From positions 1-15,496 of the forward strand of contig JAMDDZ010000144.1 of NCBI GenBank assembly GCA_023488565.1: DNA of 15,496 nucleotides. Reading direction: 5' to 3'. Each line of letters opens with the position of its first letter. Positions within the stretch are counted from its first letter, which is position 1. The DNA comes from Bacillota bacterium (GTDB lineage Bacteria; Bacillota; Sulfobacillia; Sulfobacillales; Sulfobacillaceae). The notes beneath the pieces are model-generated. The model saw nothing but the letters and a program-made list of their open reading frames with translations, made no database searches and was not told the origin of the DNA. Of the stretch, positions 6,852 through 14,790 are shown piece by piece. The position numbers were made by a program, and so were the translations under genes.

Positions 6852-7474
6852 TTAACGTGAGTAGTACTCCACAATAAGCTGCTCTTGAACCGGTGCCTCA
6901 ATTTCTTCCCGATTGGGCATTCGCACCATGGTTCCGCGCAGTGCTTCGGCATCTACTTCCAACCACCCGGGTATACCTCGCGATGGGCTCTGAGCCATCT
7001 CTTTGAAGCGAGTTTTTTGGCGGCTGGTTTCCCGGACCTCTACGACATCACCTGGTTTAACGGAAAACGACGGGATATCCACTCTTCGCCCGTTTACCTG
7101 AAAGTGTCCGTGGCGAATAAGTTGGCGAGCTTCAGCCCGTGAAGAGGCTAGCCCCATGCGATACACGACGTTGTCTAAACGTCGCTCCAAAAGTTCAAGC
7201 AAAACCTGTCCAGTGACGCCTTTTTTCTTAGAGGCCCGCTCAAAGTAACGGGAAAACTGGCCCTCCATAATGCCATAAGTTCGGCGAGCTTTTTGCTTTT
7301 CACCAATTGCACTCCGTACTCAGAAAGTTTACGGCGCCCTTGACCATGTTGACCCGGCGGATAAGCCCGCCGCGATACCGGACATTTATCAGTAAAGCAC
7401 TTTTCTCCCTTAAGATACAATTTGACACCCTCACGCCGACACAATCGGCATACAGGTCCTGTGTAACGTGCCAT
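6852..7474 (-). CDS. rpsD: 30S ribosomal protein S4, frameshifted by one base
   Basis: Primary 16S rRNA-binding assembly protein. From ATG 7474 (GGAGG seven bases upstream) the frame encodes MARYTGPVCRLCRREG, the zinc ligands C9, C12, C26 and C31 of the C+ form, and PPGQHGQGRRKLSEYGVQL. It then runs off into a wrong frame that ends at 7175. The rest of S4, from EKQKARRTYGIMEGQF through the S4 RNA-binding domain (LERRLDNVVYRMGLASSRAEARQLIRHGHF) to the usual C-terminus, is in another frame. The break is at 7302-7303, where only two bases (GT on the minus strand) stand in place of one codon between TTG and GAA. Restoring one base gives a 207-residue S4 of standard length. Both halves are otherwise well conserved, so a sequencing or assembly error is likelier than a real null mutation. 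Confidence 0.95.
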
Positions 7475-7499
7475 TTGTGCGCCTCCTTCCTTTCTGTGG

Positions 7500-7892
7500 T
7501 TAGACTCGTCGTCGCTTCGGGGGACGACATCCGTTATGCGGAATGGGGGTTACGTCTTTGATCAAACTAACCTCCAACCCGGCTGACTGCAATGACCGGA
7601 TGGCCGCTTCCCGACCCGATCCTGGTCCTTTCACCAACACTTCCACTTCTTTAACTCCATATTCCATCGCACCCTTAGCAGCGGTTTCTGCGGCCATTTG
7701 GGCGGCAAACGGCGTGCTTTTACGAGACCCTTTGAATCCTGACTGACCGGCCGACGCCCACGATAAGGTGTTCCCCTGAGGATCGGTAATGGTAACAATG
7801 GTATTGTTAAAAGTTGAACGTATATGAGCCGTTCCATGGTCGACGTGACGACGGTCACGTCGTTTGGTTCTTGTGACCCGACGAGTTGGCAT
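7500..7892 (-). CDS. rpsK: 30S ribosomal protein S11
   Basis: Platform protein of the small subunit that contacts the 3' minor domain of 16S rRNA and the mRNA exit region. 130 residues, standard. HIRSTFNNTIVTITDPQGN (23-41), SAGQSGFKGSRKSTPFAAQ and the C-terminal DVTPIPHNGCRPPKRRRV are the family signatures. The basic N-terminus (RTKRRDRRHVDHGTAHI) is normal for Firmicutes. ATG 7892 has GGAGGG about twelve bases upstream and a nearer AGGA. Lies 25 bases before rpsD, in the standard alpha-operon order S13-S11-S4-alpha-L17. Confidence 0.98.
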   Translation of the reverse strand: MPTRRVTRTKRRDRRHVDHGTAHIRSTFNNTIVTITDPQGNTLSWASAGQSGFKGSRKSTPFAAQMAAETAAKGAMEYGVKEVEVLVKGPGSGREAAIRSLQSAGLEVSLIKDVTPIPHNGCRPPKRRRV

Positions 7893-7917
7893 AATTCCTG
7901 GAATCCCTCCCTAGCTT

Positions 7918-8289
7918 TTACTTCTTTCTCTTAGCTCCTACGGTTCGTCGCGGTCCCTTGCGGGTTCGCGCGTTGGTCTTGGTGCGCTGTCCACGCACCG
8001 GCATGCCACGACGGTGCCTAAGGCCGCGATAGCTGCCAATATCTATAAGGCGCTTGATGTTCATCTGCACCTCGCGGCGTAAGTCACCTTCCACTCGATA
8101 CTCATGGTCAACAACTTCCCGAATCCGTACGACCTCTTCTTCGGTCAAGTCTCGAACCCGAGTGTCTGGATCCACCGCCGCCTGCTGTAATATCTTTTTG
8201 GATGCAGGCCAACCGATGCCATAGATATAGGGCAATGCGGCTTCCACCCGTTTGTCCCTGGGTAAGTCAATTCCTGCAACACGTGCCAT
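7918..8289 (-). CDS. rpsM: 30S ribosomal protein S13
   Basis: Small-subunit head protein that forms the inter-subunit bridge with L5 and contacts P-site tRNA through its basic tail. 123 residues, complete: MARVAGIDLPRDKRVEAALPYIYGIG at the start, DIGSYRGLRHRRGMPVRGQRTKTNARTRKG as the helix-turn region, and GPRRTVGAKRKK as the tail. ATG 8289 is preceded by GGAGG at seven bases. Starts 17 bases after the rpmJ stop. Confidence 0.98.
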   Translation of the reverse strand: MARVAGIDLPRDKRVEAALPYIYGIGWPASKKILQQAAVDPDTRVRDLTEEEVVRIREVVDHEYRVEGDLRREVQMNIKRLIDIGSYRGLRHRRGMPVRGQRTKTNARTRKGPRRTVGAKRKK

Positions 8290-8306
8290 CTAAGAGCCTC
8301 CTGTCT

Positions 8307-8420
8307 TTAACCCTGCGCCTGTTTATGCTTAGGGTTTTCGCAAATCACCATGACACGGCCATGGCGTTTTATTACCTTGCATTTTTCGCAGATCGGTTTG
8401 ACCGATGCACGGACCTTCAT
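8307..8420 (-). CDS. rpmJ: 50S ribosomal protein L36 (zinc-binding form)
   Basis: A 37-codon gene. The translation begins MKVRASVKPICEKC, continues KVIKRHGRVMVICENP and ends KHKQAQG before TAA at 8307-8309. C11, C14, C27 and H32 form the zinc ribbon of the C+ L36, so zinc is bound. ATG 8420 has GGAGGG about seven bases upstream. It sits between infA and rpsM as in Firmicutes. Length and sequence are standard; nothing is odd. Confidence 0.97.
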   Translation of the reverse strand: MKVRASVKPICEKCKVIKRHGRVMVICENPKHKQAQG

Positions 8421-8452
8421 GTCTGTCCCTCCTCATAAACCGTTGCCTATCC

Positions 8453-8671
8453 CTACTTGTAACGATAAGTAATCCGGCCGCGCGTGAGATCGTAAGGCGA
8501 CAGCTGCACGGTCACACGGTCTCCCGGCAAAATTTTAATAAAGTGCATGCGAATTTTTCCCGAAACGTGCGCCAATACCTTGTGACCATTGGGTAATTCT
8601 ACCCTAAACATGGCGTTAGGCAATGGTTCGATCACTGTTCCCTCGACTTCAATCGCGTCTTCTTTGGCCAT
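8453..8671 (-). CDS. infA: Translation initiation factor IF-1
   Basis: 72-residue OB-fold protein that binds the ribosomal A site and cooperates with IF-2 and IF-3 during initiation. MAKEDAIEVEGTVIEPLPN, MFRVELPNGHKVLAHVSGK and MHFIKILPGDRVTVQLSPYDLTRGRI are the complete family pattern. ATG 8671 has a strong GGGAGGGGG site about five bases upstream and AAGGA further up. Follows map after a 104-base gap, the largest in the cluster. Confidence 0.98.
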   Translation of the reverse strand: MAKEDAIEVEGTVIEPLPNAMFRVELPNGHKVLAHVSGKIRMHFIKILPGDRVTVQLSPYDLTRGRITYRYK

Positions 8672-8775
8672 CTAACCCCCTCCCTTCCTTAAGGGTGCGA
8701 TAAAAATCCTCCAATGCCTATAATTCCCACATCGTGCCACTCTAAGACGACAGTATCCGATCTATTTTAACGGAT
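8672..8775. other. 104-base gap between map and infA
   Basis: The widest non-coding gap of the cluster. In several Bacilli a small KOW-domain gene lies here; none is present (no reading frame with such a sequence). On the minus strand there are AT-rich patches (TAAAAT, TATAGG) that could be -10 elements, but I find no good -35 at 16-18 bases from them. An isolated GGAGG before a T-run leads to no start codon. An internal promoter is possible but unsupported. Confidence 0.35.
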
Positions 8776-9531
8776 TTAGCAATCAATTGCAGTTAAAATT
8801 TCTGGCCCATTTTCATCCAAAAAAATTGTGTGCTCAAAATGCGCCGACAAACTGCCATCACGAGTGACCACTGTCCATCCATCATCAAGCACATCGACGT
8901 CAAAGTTCCCCATATTCACCATCGGCTCAATGGCAAGCGCAAGGCCACTCCGCAATAGTACTCCCCGCCCTGGAGTTCCATAATTGGGTACCTGCGGATC
9001 TTCGTGCATTTGTCGTCCTATCCCATGACCAACAAAATCTCTTACCACAGAGAAACCATGCGCCTCCACATACGATTGGACGGCGTGGGAGATATCACCC
9101 AAGTGGCCTCCGACAACTGACGCTCTAATTCCATGGTACAGTGATTCCTCGGTAACCTCCAAGAGTCTGGCAGAATCATCGTCCGGGGCGCCATCCAAAA
9201 AAAAGGACAGTGCTGCATCGCCGACAAACCCCTCCACCGTAGCGCCAAGATCCAAGCTTACCAGATCATGCTGCCGCAATTTTCGATTGCCTGGAATGCC
9301 ATGGACCACTTCATGATTGACGGACACGCACACACTGGCCGGATAACCGTGGTAACCCTTGAAGACAGGAATCGCTTGGCGGGACCGAATTTCCCGTTCC
9401 GCAATAACGTCGAGCTCTCGCGTCGTCATCCCAATTTCCGCAGACTGCTTCAATATTTGCAGAACCTCAGCCACCACCCGTCCTGCCTTGCGCATGTGTT
9501 CACGGTCACGCGCACTTTTCAATTCAATCAT
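8776..9531 (-). CDS. map: Methionine aminopeptidase, type I
   Basis: Removes the initiator methionine from new proteins in the cytoplasm. 251 residues from ATG 9531, of the pita-bread fold. The five metal ligands are all visible: D94 (SLDLGA), D105 (VGDAAL), H169 (GHGIG), E202 (AIEPM) and E233 (FEHTI), with substrate-binding H77 in VNHEVVHGIPG. There is no N-terminal zinc-finger extension, as in type Ia. The frame is open upstream to 9624, but that part lies in adk; ATG 9531 overlaps the adk stop by eight bases (ATGATTGA) and gives the family N-terminus MIELKSARD. The upstream Shine-Dalgarno is weak, consistent with coupling to adk. Confidence 0.97.
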   Translation of the reverse strand: MIELKSARDREHMRKAGRVVAEVLQILKQSAEIGMTTRELDVIAEREIRSRQAIPVFKGYHGYPASVCVSVNHEVVHGIPGNRKLRQHDLVSLDLGATVEGFVGDAALSFFLDGAPDDDSARLLEVTEESLYHGIRASVVGGHLGDISHAVQSYVEAHGFSVVRDFVGHGIGRQMHEDPQVPNYGTPGRGVLLRSGLALAIEPMVNMGNFDVDVLDDGWTVVTRDGSLSAHFEHTIFLDENGPEILTAIDC

Positions 9532-10186
9532 CGGCAACCGTCCCCACCGCTGCCGCCAAAGCCCGTGTAACCTTCTCGGGCGGTTGACTGCCATCGACGG
9601 TGCGCAACAGTCCCAACTTCTCATAAAACGCGATTAACGGCGACGTTTGTTCCTGATACACCCTAAAGCGGGTTTGTACCGTGTGCGGTCGATCATCCTC
9701 ACGCTGGATTAGGGCCGTCCCACAGACGTCACAGGTATCCACCACTTGGGGTGGATGAAATGTAACGTGGTAGTTGGCCTGGCATTGCGGGCACACACGA
9801 CGTCCAACCAAACGCTCTTCCAATATTTCTTCTGGTACGGAAATATAGAGCACCGCATCTAATTGTTGATGCTGCGACGCCAACATTCCCGATAGCGCTT
9901 GCGCTTGTGGTACCGTGCGGGGAAATCCATCAAGAACAAATCCCCCTTGAGCAGCAACGTCCGACTGGCCGATGCGATCCTCGACCATCTTCTGTGTCAC
10001 TTCATCAGGTACCAATTGTCCTTGAGCCATGTACTGATTGGCCAAAACCCCCAGTTCCGTTCCGTGGTCGCGATGGTAGCGAAACAAATCCCCGGTAGAA
10101 ATGTGGACAATGTGCCAATGTTGCGCCAGGGCTTTGGCCTGAGTGCCTTTGCCGGCCCCTGGTCCTCCAAGTAAGACCAGTCTCAT
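9524..10186 (-). CDS. adk: Adenylate kinase
   Basis: Catalyses ATP + AMP = 2 ADP. 220 residues, long-LID type. P-loop GGPGAGKGT (7-15), AMP-binding STGDLFR and DGFPRT (86-91), and LVGRRVCPQC opening the LID. Four cysteines (132, 135, 152, 155) as two CxxC pairs make the structural zinc site usual in Gram-positive enzymes. ATG 10186 overlaps the secY TGA (ATGA), and adk is followed by map with an eight-base overlap, the classical secY-adk-map block. Confidence 0.98.
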   Translation of the reverse strand: MRLVLLGGPGAGKGTQAKALAQHWHIVHISTGDLFRYHRDHGTELGVLANQYMAQGQLVPDEVTQKMVEDRIGQSDVAAQGGFVLDGFPRTVPQAQALSGMLASQHQQLDAVLYISVPEEILEERLVGRRVCPQCQANYHVTFHPPQVVDTCDVCGTALIQREDDRPHTVQTRFRVYQEQTSPLIAFYEKLGLLRTVDGSQPPEKVTRALAAAVGTVADD

Positions 10187-11478
10187 GACCGCCCTCCGCC
10201 TTTCATAAATCCTTGGTAATTTCTCATCAGCATTTGCGCTTGCATCTGTTTTAAGGTGTCCAAACTCACACCGACGATAATGAGCAATGAAGTGCCGCCA
10301 AAGTACAGACCGTTAACACCCAGGCCCATGGTGACAAAACTAGGCAATACCGCAACAAGCCCTAAAAATACAGCGCCCACCGCGGTCAACCGGCCACTGA
10401 CCCGTGCCAGGTATTCGGCAGTAGGTTTTCCTGGACGAATCCCTGGAATATAGCCGCCGCCTTTTTTCAGGTTATCGGCGACGTCATTGACCTTGAATAC
10501 TACATCGGTGTAGAAGAAGGTAAACACGACCACCAGCAAAAACTCCAAGATAATATAGGCGGGGGAGGTGATACCAAAATAATGCTCCATAAAAGTGACC
10601 CAATTGCCTTTTAGAAACTGGGCGATAGTGTACGGCAAAATCAATAGCGAGATAGCGAAAATCACAGGGATCACGCCGGCCTGATTTACCCGAATCGGCA
10701 AATGAGTCGATTGTCCCTGGTACATACGGCGGCCTACTACCCGTTTGGGATATTGCACCGGAACCTTGCGCTGCCCCTCGTTGACATAGACCACAGCCGC
10801 AATAATGAACACGGCGATGATGAGGAATATGACTATTTTAGGCCATGATAGAACGCCGGCGGTGATGTACTTAAACAGTGTCTCCACACCAAAGGGCAAC
10901 CGTGAGATGATGCCAAACAGCACTAACAAAGAAATTCCGTTGCCAATCCCTTTATCGGTAATTTCTTCTCCAACCCACATCAAAATCACCGACCCGGTCA
11001 GCAACAGCAAGGCTGTCAATAACAGAGAGCCTATCTCATGATGCACGTACACGTATACGCCATTGGACGAATAGTTGTAAAGGTAGTACGCGATGCCCAA
11101 CGACTGCAACGCACCCAGCCCTATCGAGAGCCAACGGGTGACTTTGGTGATTTTCTTTTGGCCCTCTTCTCCCTCTTTCGACCATTCCTCCACCGATGGG
11201 ATGACCACCGTCATCAACTGCATAATGATACTGGCATTGATGTAAGGGATGATAGAAAGGGCAAAGATCGACAGCGTCGCGGTGGCTCCTCCAGAAAAAA
11301 GGTTCAAAAGCGCAAAGATTGTGGCGCCACTGGTAAATAAACTCTGGATCACCGATGCATGCACTCCAGGAATTGGGATATGGGCCCCCACCCTAAAAAT
11401 CACTAGCATCAGCAACGTGAATAGGATGCGCTTACTGAGATTTGACCCTCGAAAAGCGTCCATCACATTTTGCGCCAC
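10183..11478 (-). CDS. secY: Preprotein translocase subunit SecY
   Basis: Channel-forming subunit of the Sec translocon in the cytoplasmic membrane. 431 residues with ten predicted membrane spans. Recognisable parts: SKRILFTLLMLVIFRVGAHIPIPGV (TM1), the plug region with SGGATATLSIFALSIIPYINASIIMQL (TM2), EEITDKGIGNGISLL, GQRKVPVQYPKRVVGR in cytoplasmic loop C4, and RPGKPTAEYLARV in loop C5, which docks SecA and the ribosome. The start is GTG 11478, served by GAGGTGA about six bases upstream; the ATG five codons inside has no better site. One base separates it from the rplO stop. Confidence 0.98.
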   Translation of the reverse strand: MAQNVMDAFRGSNLSKRILFTLLMLVIFRVGAHIPIPGVHASVIQSLFTSGATIFALLNLFSGGATATLSIFALSIIPYINASIIMQLMTVVIPSVEEWSKEGEEGQKKITKVTRWLSIGLGALQSLGIAYYLYNYSSNGVYVYVHHEIGSLLLTALLLLTGSVILMWVGEEITDKGIGNGISLLVLFGIISRLPFGVETLFKYITAGVLSWPKIVIFLIIAVFIIAAVVYVNEGQRKVPVQYPKRVVGRRMYQGQSTHLPIRVNQAGVIPVIFAISLLILPYTIAQFLKGNWVTFMEHYFGITSPAYIILEFLLVVVFTFFYTDVVFKVNDVADNLKKGGGYIPGIRPGKPTAEYLARVSGRLTAVGAVFLGLVAVLPSFVTMGLGVNGLYFGGTSLLIIVGVSLDTLKQMQAQMLMRNYQGFMKGGGRS

Positions 11479-11479
11479 C

Positions 11480-11917
11480 TTATATCACCTCGGCGCGTCC
11501 TGACAACGCTTCAATCTTTTCTTTGGCGGATTTGGAGTAAGCATTGACTTTAACCACCAAAGCGCGATCCAGTTCCCCCTCGCCCAGGATTTTGACTGGA
11601 AGATTCCTTCGCACCAACCGATGCCGCTTCAACAATTCTACCGTGACAACGGTGTCGGGCTCAAAGAGATTAAGTGCTCCAACATTCACCACTTCATATT
11701 CGACCCGAAATGGATTAACGAATCCTCTCTTCGGCAACCGCCGTTGCAGCGGCATCTGACCACCCTCAAAACCGGGTCGAATGGATCCACCAGCCCGGGC
11801 TTTTTGGCCTTTATGGCCACGTCCGGCGGTTTTTCCAAGACCTGATCCTAGACCACGCCCTCTGCGGGTTTTTGCAGTCCGCGCTCCAGGCTTAGGCGCT
11901 ACATCATGCAGTCTCAC
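11480..11917 (-). CDS. rplO: 50S ribosomal protein L15
   Basis: Late-assembly 23S rRNA-binding protein. 145 residues with the extended Gly/Arg-rich N-terminus (RRGRGLGSGLGKTAGRGHKGQKARAG) and the RLPKRGF turn, followed by the globular VNVGALNLFEPDTVVTVELL part; complete. The start is GTG 11917, which overlaps the rpmD TGA as GTGA. GGAGGGG lies about eight bases upstream, inside rpmD. Confidence 0.98.
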   Translation of the reverse strand: MRLHDVAPKPGARTAKTRRGRGLGSGLGKTAGRGHKGQKARAGGSIRPGFEGGQMPLQRRLPKRGFVNPFRVEYEVVNVGALNLFEPDTVVTVELLKRHRLVRRNLPVKILGEGELDRALVVKVNAYSKSAKEKIEALSGRAEVI

Positions 11918-12114
11918 GAATTAGCCCCTCCTTCCGATGATTCCTCTACTTTTACCAAGTGCCGTACCTTGTGCACCATACCACGAATGGACTCGTTGTC
12001 CTCATGCTCCACGGTACGCCACATTTTAGTTAGCCCAAGGCGCTTGACCGTATCTTTTTGATCATGTGCGTAGCCAATCGGACTTTTCACCAACGTGATT
12101 TTGATCTTAGCCAT
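11914..12114 (-). CDS. rpmD: 50S ribosomal protein L30
   Basis: Small 66-residue large-subunit protein. MAKIKITLVKSPIGYAHDQKDTVKRLGL and the RGMVHKVRHLVKVEE C-terminal strand match bacterial L30; a short acidic-Gly tail (SSEGGANS) is extra. ATG 12114 overlaps the rpsE stop by eight bases, and its own stop overlaps rplO by four, so it lies in a chain of coupled genes. Confidence 0.97.
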   Translation of the reverse strand: MAKIKITLVKSPIGYAHDQKDTVKRLGLTKMWRTVEHEDNESIRGMVHKVRHLVKVEESSEGGANS

Positions 12115-12640
12115 GATGCGCGCCTCCTAAAACCTGACGCACCGTTAATCCCCGAAGCCGGGCGACATGGTCCGCACTCTTCAACTGGCTCAGCCCGTTC
12201 ATAGTGGCCGCTACCACGTTGTTGGGATTAGCCGAGCCTAGTGACTTGGTCAATACGTCTTTAACCCCGCAAGCCTCCAGCACAGCACGTACTGGTCCGC
12301 CAGCGATAACTCCGGTTCCCGGAGCCGCAGGCTTAATGAGTACCCGTCCGGCACCAAACTCGCCAACCACTTGATGAGGTACGGTGGTGCCCAAACGTGG
12401 CACCCTGACCATGTGTTTTTTTGCATCTTCAATGCCCTTGCGGATCGCTTCCGGAATCTCCGCTGCTTTTCCTAAGCCAACACCGACTTTGCCGTCTTCG
12501 TCCCCTACCACAACCAACGCACTAAAGCTGAATCGTCGACCGCCTTTGACCACTTTAGCCACACGATTGATTGATACCACTTTTTCCTTAAATTCACTTC
12601 CCGGCTTCCCATCTTGCCCTTGTGATTGTGGCCGTGCCAT
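12107..12640 (-). CDS. rpsE: 30S ribosomal protein S5
   Basis: Small-subunit protein of the decoding-fidelity region. The double-stranded RNA-binding domain is seen as EKVVSINRVAKVVKGGRRFSFSALVVVGD with GKVGVGLGKAAEIPEAIRKG, then the C-terminal domain with GAGRVLIKPAAPGTGVIAGGPVRAVLEACGV and SLGSANPNNVV. 177 residues, normal, with a short polar N-terminal lead (ARPQSQGQDGKPG). ATG 12640 has GGGAGGG about six bases upstream. Confidence 0.98.
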   Translation of the reverse strand: MARPQSQGQDGKPGSEFKEKVVSINRVAKVVKGGRRFSFSALVVVGDEDGKVGVGLGKAAEIPEAIRKGIEDAKKHMVRVPRLGTTVPHQVVGEFGAGRVLIKPAAPGTGVIAGGPVRAVLEACGVKDVLTKSLGSANPNNVVAATMNGLSQLKSADHVARLRGLTVRQVLGGAHHG

Positions 12641-12657
12641 AGTGTCCCTCCCGACTC

Positions 12658-13023
12658 TTAAAATTCCAAACCCGCTTCGCGTGCTCCGTCGGCTAATGCC
12701 TTAACCCGGCCATGATACCTGTATCCTCCGCGGTCAAAAACCACCTTGGTTACACCACGCGCCCGAGCTCTTTCTGCTACCAACTGTCCCACCAATCGTG
12801 ATTTCGCTACGGTCAGGCGGCCCGGCTCTGATTTCAAGGCGGGGTCTAGCGTAGACGCCGCCGCAAGGGTTCGCCCCGTGCTATCGTCAATGATCTGAGC
12901 ATAAATGTTCAAATTTGATCGATAGACATTAAGGCGCGGCCGCTCGGGGGTACCATGCACCTTTTTTCGAATCCTCAAATGACGGTGTTTACGGGCCGCG
13001 TTCCTGTCAAATCGGTTATACAC
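12658..13023 (-). CDS. rplR: 50S ribosomal protein L18
   Basis: 5S rRNA-binding protein. 121 residues: the basic N-terminal RKHRHLRIRKKVHGTPERPRLNVYRSN, then IYAQIIDDSTGRTLAAAST and VVFDRGGYRYHGRVKALADGAREAGLEF, which is the invariant C-terminus. The start is GTG 13023 with GAGGG about eight bases upstream; the first internal Met is too far in. Ten bases separate it from the rplF stop. Confidence 0.98.
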   Translation of the reverse strand: MYNRFDRNAARKHRHLRIRKKVHGTPERPRLNVYRSNLNIYAQIIDDSTGRTLAAASTLDPALKSEPGRLTVAKSRLVGQLVAERARARGVTKVVFDRGGYRYHGRVKALADGAREAGLEF

Positions 13024-13033
13024 GTGCTATCCC

Positions 13034-13573
13034 TCACTTCTTTCCAGTCTTTCCAACCTTGCGGATGATTTTTTCACCCTTGTAATGGATGCCCTTGCCC
13101 TTATAGGGCTCTGGAGGTCGAACCCCACGCACCTTGGCCGCTATGGCACCAACAGTTTCTTTGTCGTATCCGTTGACAAACACGTTGGTGGGATTCGGCA
13201 CCTCAAAATCGATTCCTTCCGGGGGCTCAATTTCTACAGGATGCGAATACCCCACAGTCAGCACCAGCTTGCTTCCCTGCTTAGACGCCCGGTACCCAAC
13301 CCCAGCGAGTTCCAAATGCCGACGAAATCCCTGAGAGACCCCATCCACCATGTTGGCCACCAAAGAGCGCGACAGCCCCCATTGGGCTCGGGCTTCCCCG
13401 CTTTCATCCACCGGCAATATGTCGATCCGGCCCTCGGCTATTGACACCCGTACATTTGGCCGTAATGTACGCTCTAAGGTCCCTTTCGGTCCTTTGACCC
13501 GTACATGCTGCCCTTCGACCGCCACTTCAACTCCGGCGGGCACCATGATAGGCATTTTGCCAATCCTTGACAT
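13034..13573 (-). CDS. rplF: 50S ribosomal protein L6
   Basis: Large-subunit protein at the base of the factor-binding stalk. 179 residues with two repeated L6 domains: MSRIGKMPIMVPAGVEV with VKGPKGTLERTL, then HLELAGVGYRASKQGSKLVLTVGYSHPV and the signature PEPYKGKGIHYKGEKIIRKVGK. ATG 13573 is preceded by GGAGG at six bases. Complete and standard. Confidence 0.98.
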   Translation of the reverse strand: MSRIGKMPIMVPAGVEVAVEGQHVRVKGPKGTLERTLRPNVRVSIAEGRIDILPVDESGEARAQWGLSRSLVANMVDGVSQGFRRHLELAGVGYRASKQGSKLVLTVGYSHPVEIEPPEGIDFEVPNPTNVFVNGYDKETVGAIAAKVRGVRPPEPYKGKGIHYKGEKIIRKVGKTGKK

Positions 13574-13602
13574 CGTTCTCCTCCTTGCCCGAGTCTAATC
13601 GC

Positions 13603-14001
13603 CTACCACACATAACATAGAACTTCGCCGCCCACCCGGGTTTCCCGAGCCTGCTTCTCCGTCATGACGCCTTTAGAGGTAGACAGTACCGCTATGCCAA
13701 GCCCGCCTAGAACCCGCGGCAACTCCTCGTGCCGTGCATAGACCCTAAGTCCTGGCCTGCTTATCCGCTTCAAACCGCTAATAACCCGCTCCCGATTTGG
13801 TCCATATTTCAAGTATAACCGCAACATGCCATGCTTGCCGTCCTCAACCAGCTCATAATCACGAATAAAGCCTTCCTGTTTGAGAATCGCTGCTAGGGCA
13901 CGCTTCATTCTGGACACCGGAACATCCACAAACTCCCGATACACCGTATTGGCGTTACGAATACGGGTCAACATGTCCGCAATTGGATCTGTCACTGCCA
14001 T
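13603..14001 (-). CDS. rpsH: 30S ribosomal protein S8
   Basis: Primary 16S rRNA-binding protein and, in enterobacteria, the translational repressor of the spc operon. 132 residues: MAVTDPIADMLTRIRNA at the start, VSRMKRALAAILKQEGFI, and the C-terminal signature GIAVLSTSKGVMTEKQARETRVGGEVLCYVW. The frame is open upstream to 14133, but that part overlaps rpsN and lacks S8 character; ATG 14001 gives the exact family start. The upstream purine run GGGGAGAGGAGG ends at the ATG, so GGGGAG at six bases is the probable Shine-Dalgarno. Confidence 0.98.
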   Translation of the reverse strand: MAVTDPIADMLTRIRNANTVYREFVDVPVSRMKRALAAILKQEGFIRDYELVEDGKHGMLRLYLKYGPNRERVISGLKRISRPGLRVYARHEELPRVLGGLGIAVLSTSKGVMTEKQARETRVGGEVLCYVW

Positions 14002-14015
14002 CCTCCTCTCCCCAG

Positions 14016-14201
14016 TTACCAGCTCGCCTTGCGCACGCCAGGTATTTCCCCCTGATGCGCTAGCTGCCGGAAGCACAACCGACACAACCCGAAATCGCGA
14101 ATATAGGCGTGGGGTCGTCCGCAGAGTTGGCAACGGCTATATTTGCGCACTTTATACTTCGGGGTCCGCTTCGCTTTAGCAATCAACGATTTCTTAGCCA
14201 T
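14016..14201 (-). CDS. rpsN: 30S ribosomal protein S14, short zinc-binding type
   Basis: 61-residue type Z S14 of the small-subunit head. C24, C27, C40 and C43 (CQLC and CRLC) form the zinc knuckle; the flanks KYKVRKYSRCQLCGRPHAYIRDFG and CFRQLAHQGEIPGVRKASW are standard. ATG 14201 overlaps the rplE stop by eight bases. With C+ S4 and C+ L36 it shows that this operon encodes only the zinc-dependent paralogues. Confidence 0.98.
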   Translation of the reverse strand: MAKKSLIAKAKRTPKYKVRKYSRCQLCGRPHAYIRDFGLCRLCFRQLAHQGEIPGVRKASW

Positions 14202-14766
14202 GGCGCAACTCCTCCTTTTGCGGCGTAAATGGCATCCCGAGCATCGTCAGAAGCAGCTTCGCTTCTTCATCGGTATTGGCACTGGTGACAATGGTAATGT
14301 CCATTCCCCGCAATTTTTCCACCTTGTCATAATCCACTTCAGGAAAGATAATCTGTTCTTTAACACCTAGGGTATATCCCCCGCGGCCGTCAAATCCCTT
14401 GGTGGACAATCCCCTAAAGTCCCGCACCCGAGGCAGCGCCATATAGAACAATTTTTCGACGAAATCGTACATCCGCTGACCGCGAAGTGTCACCTTAGCG
14501 CCGATTGGCATGCCTTCCCGCACCTTAAAGGACGCGATCGATTTTTTGGCACGGGTCACTAGAGGTTTCTGTCCAGTAATTGCCGCCAGATCATTTACGG
14601 CAGCGTCCAATAATTTAGGATTGCCTACGGCATCCCCAACACCCATGTTGACGACCACTTTTACCACCTTGGGTACCTGCATGGGGTTTTTGTATTTAAA
14701 CCGCTCCATTAAGGCCGGTACAATTTCGTTGTCGTACCGCTCTTTGAGCGCCGACTCAATAGCCAT
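14194..14766 (-). CDS. rplE: 50S ribosomal protein L5
   Basis: 5S rRNA-binding protein of the central protuberance that bridges to S13. 190 residues: NPMQVPKVVKVVVNMGVGDA, ITGQKPLVTRAKKSIASFKVREGMPIGAKVTLRG, the RDFRGL loop, and GYTLGVKEQIIFPEVDYDKV with GMDITIVTSANTDEEA. Complete. ATG 14766 has AGGGGGG about five bases upstream and follows rplX after 24 bases. Confidence 0.98.
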   Translation of the reverse strand: MAIESALKERYDNEIVPALMERFKYKNPMQVPKVVKVVVNMGVGDAVGNPKLLDAAVNDLAAITGQKPLVTRAKKSIASFKVREGMPIGAKVTLRGQRMYDFVEKLFYMALPRVRDFRGLSTKGFDGRGGYTLGVKEQIIFPEVDYDKVEKLRGMDITIVTSANTDEEAKLLLTMLGMPFTPQKEELRHG

Positions 14767-14790
14767 GGTGCCCCCCTGTTCTCTTCGGTG

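Noticed and set aside
6092..6877. Long plus-strand open frame (261 codons) opposite rpoA
   Set aside because: It is antisense to a fully conserved rpoA, has no family resemblance and is explained by codon structure of the real gene.
7894..7904. ATTCCTGGAAT palindrome before rpsK as a regulatory hairpin
   Set aside because: A one-base centre cannot form a loop and the stem is too short to matter.
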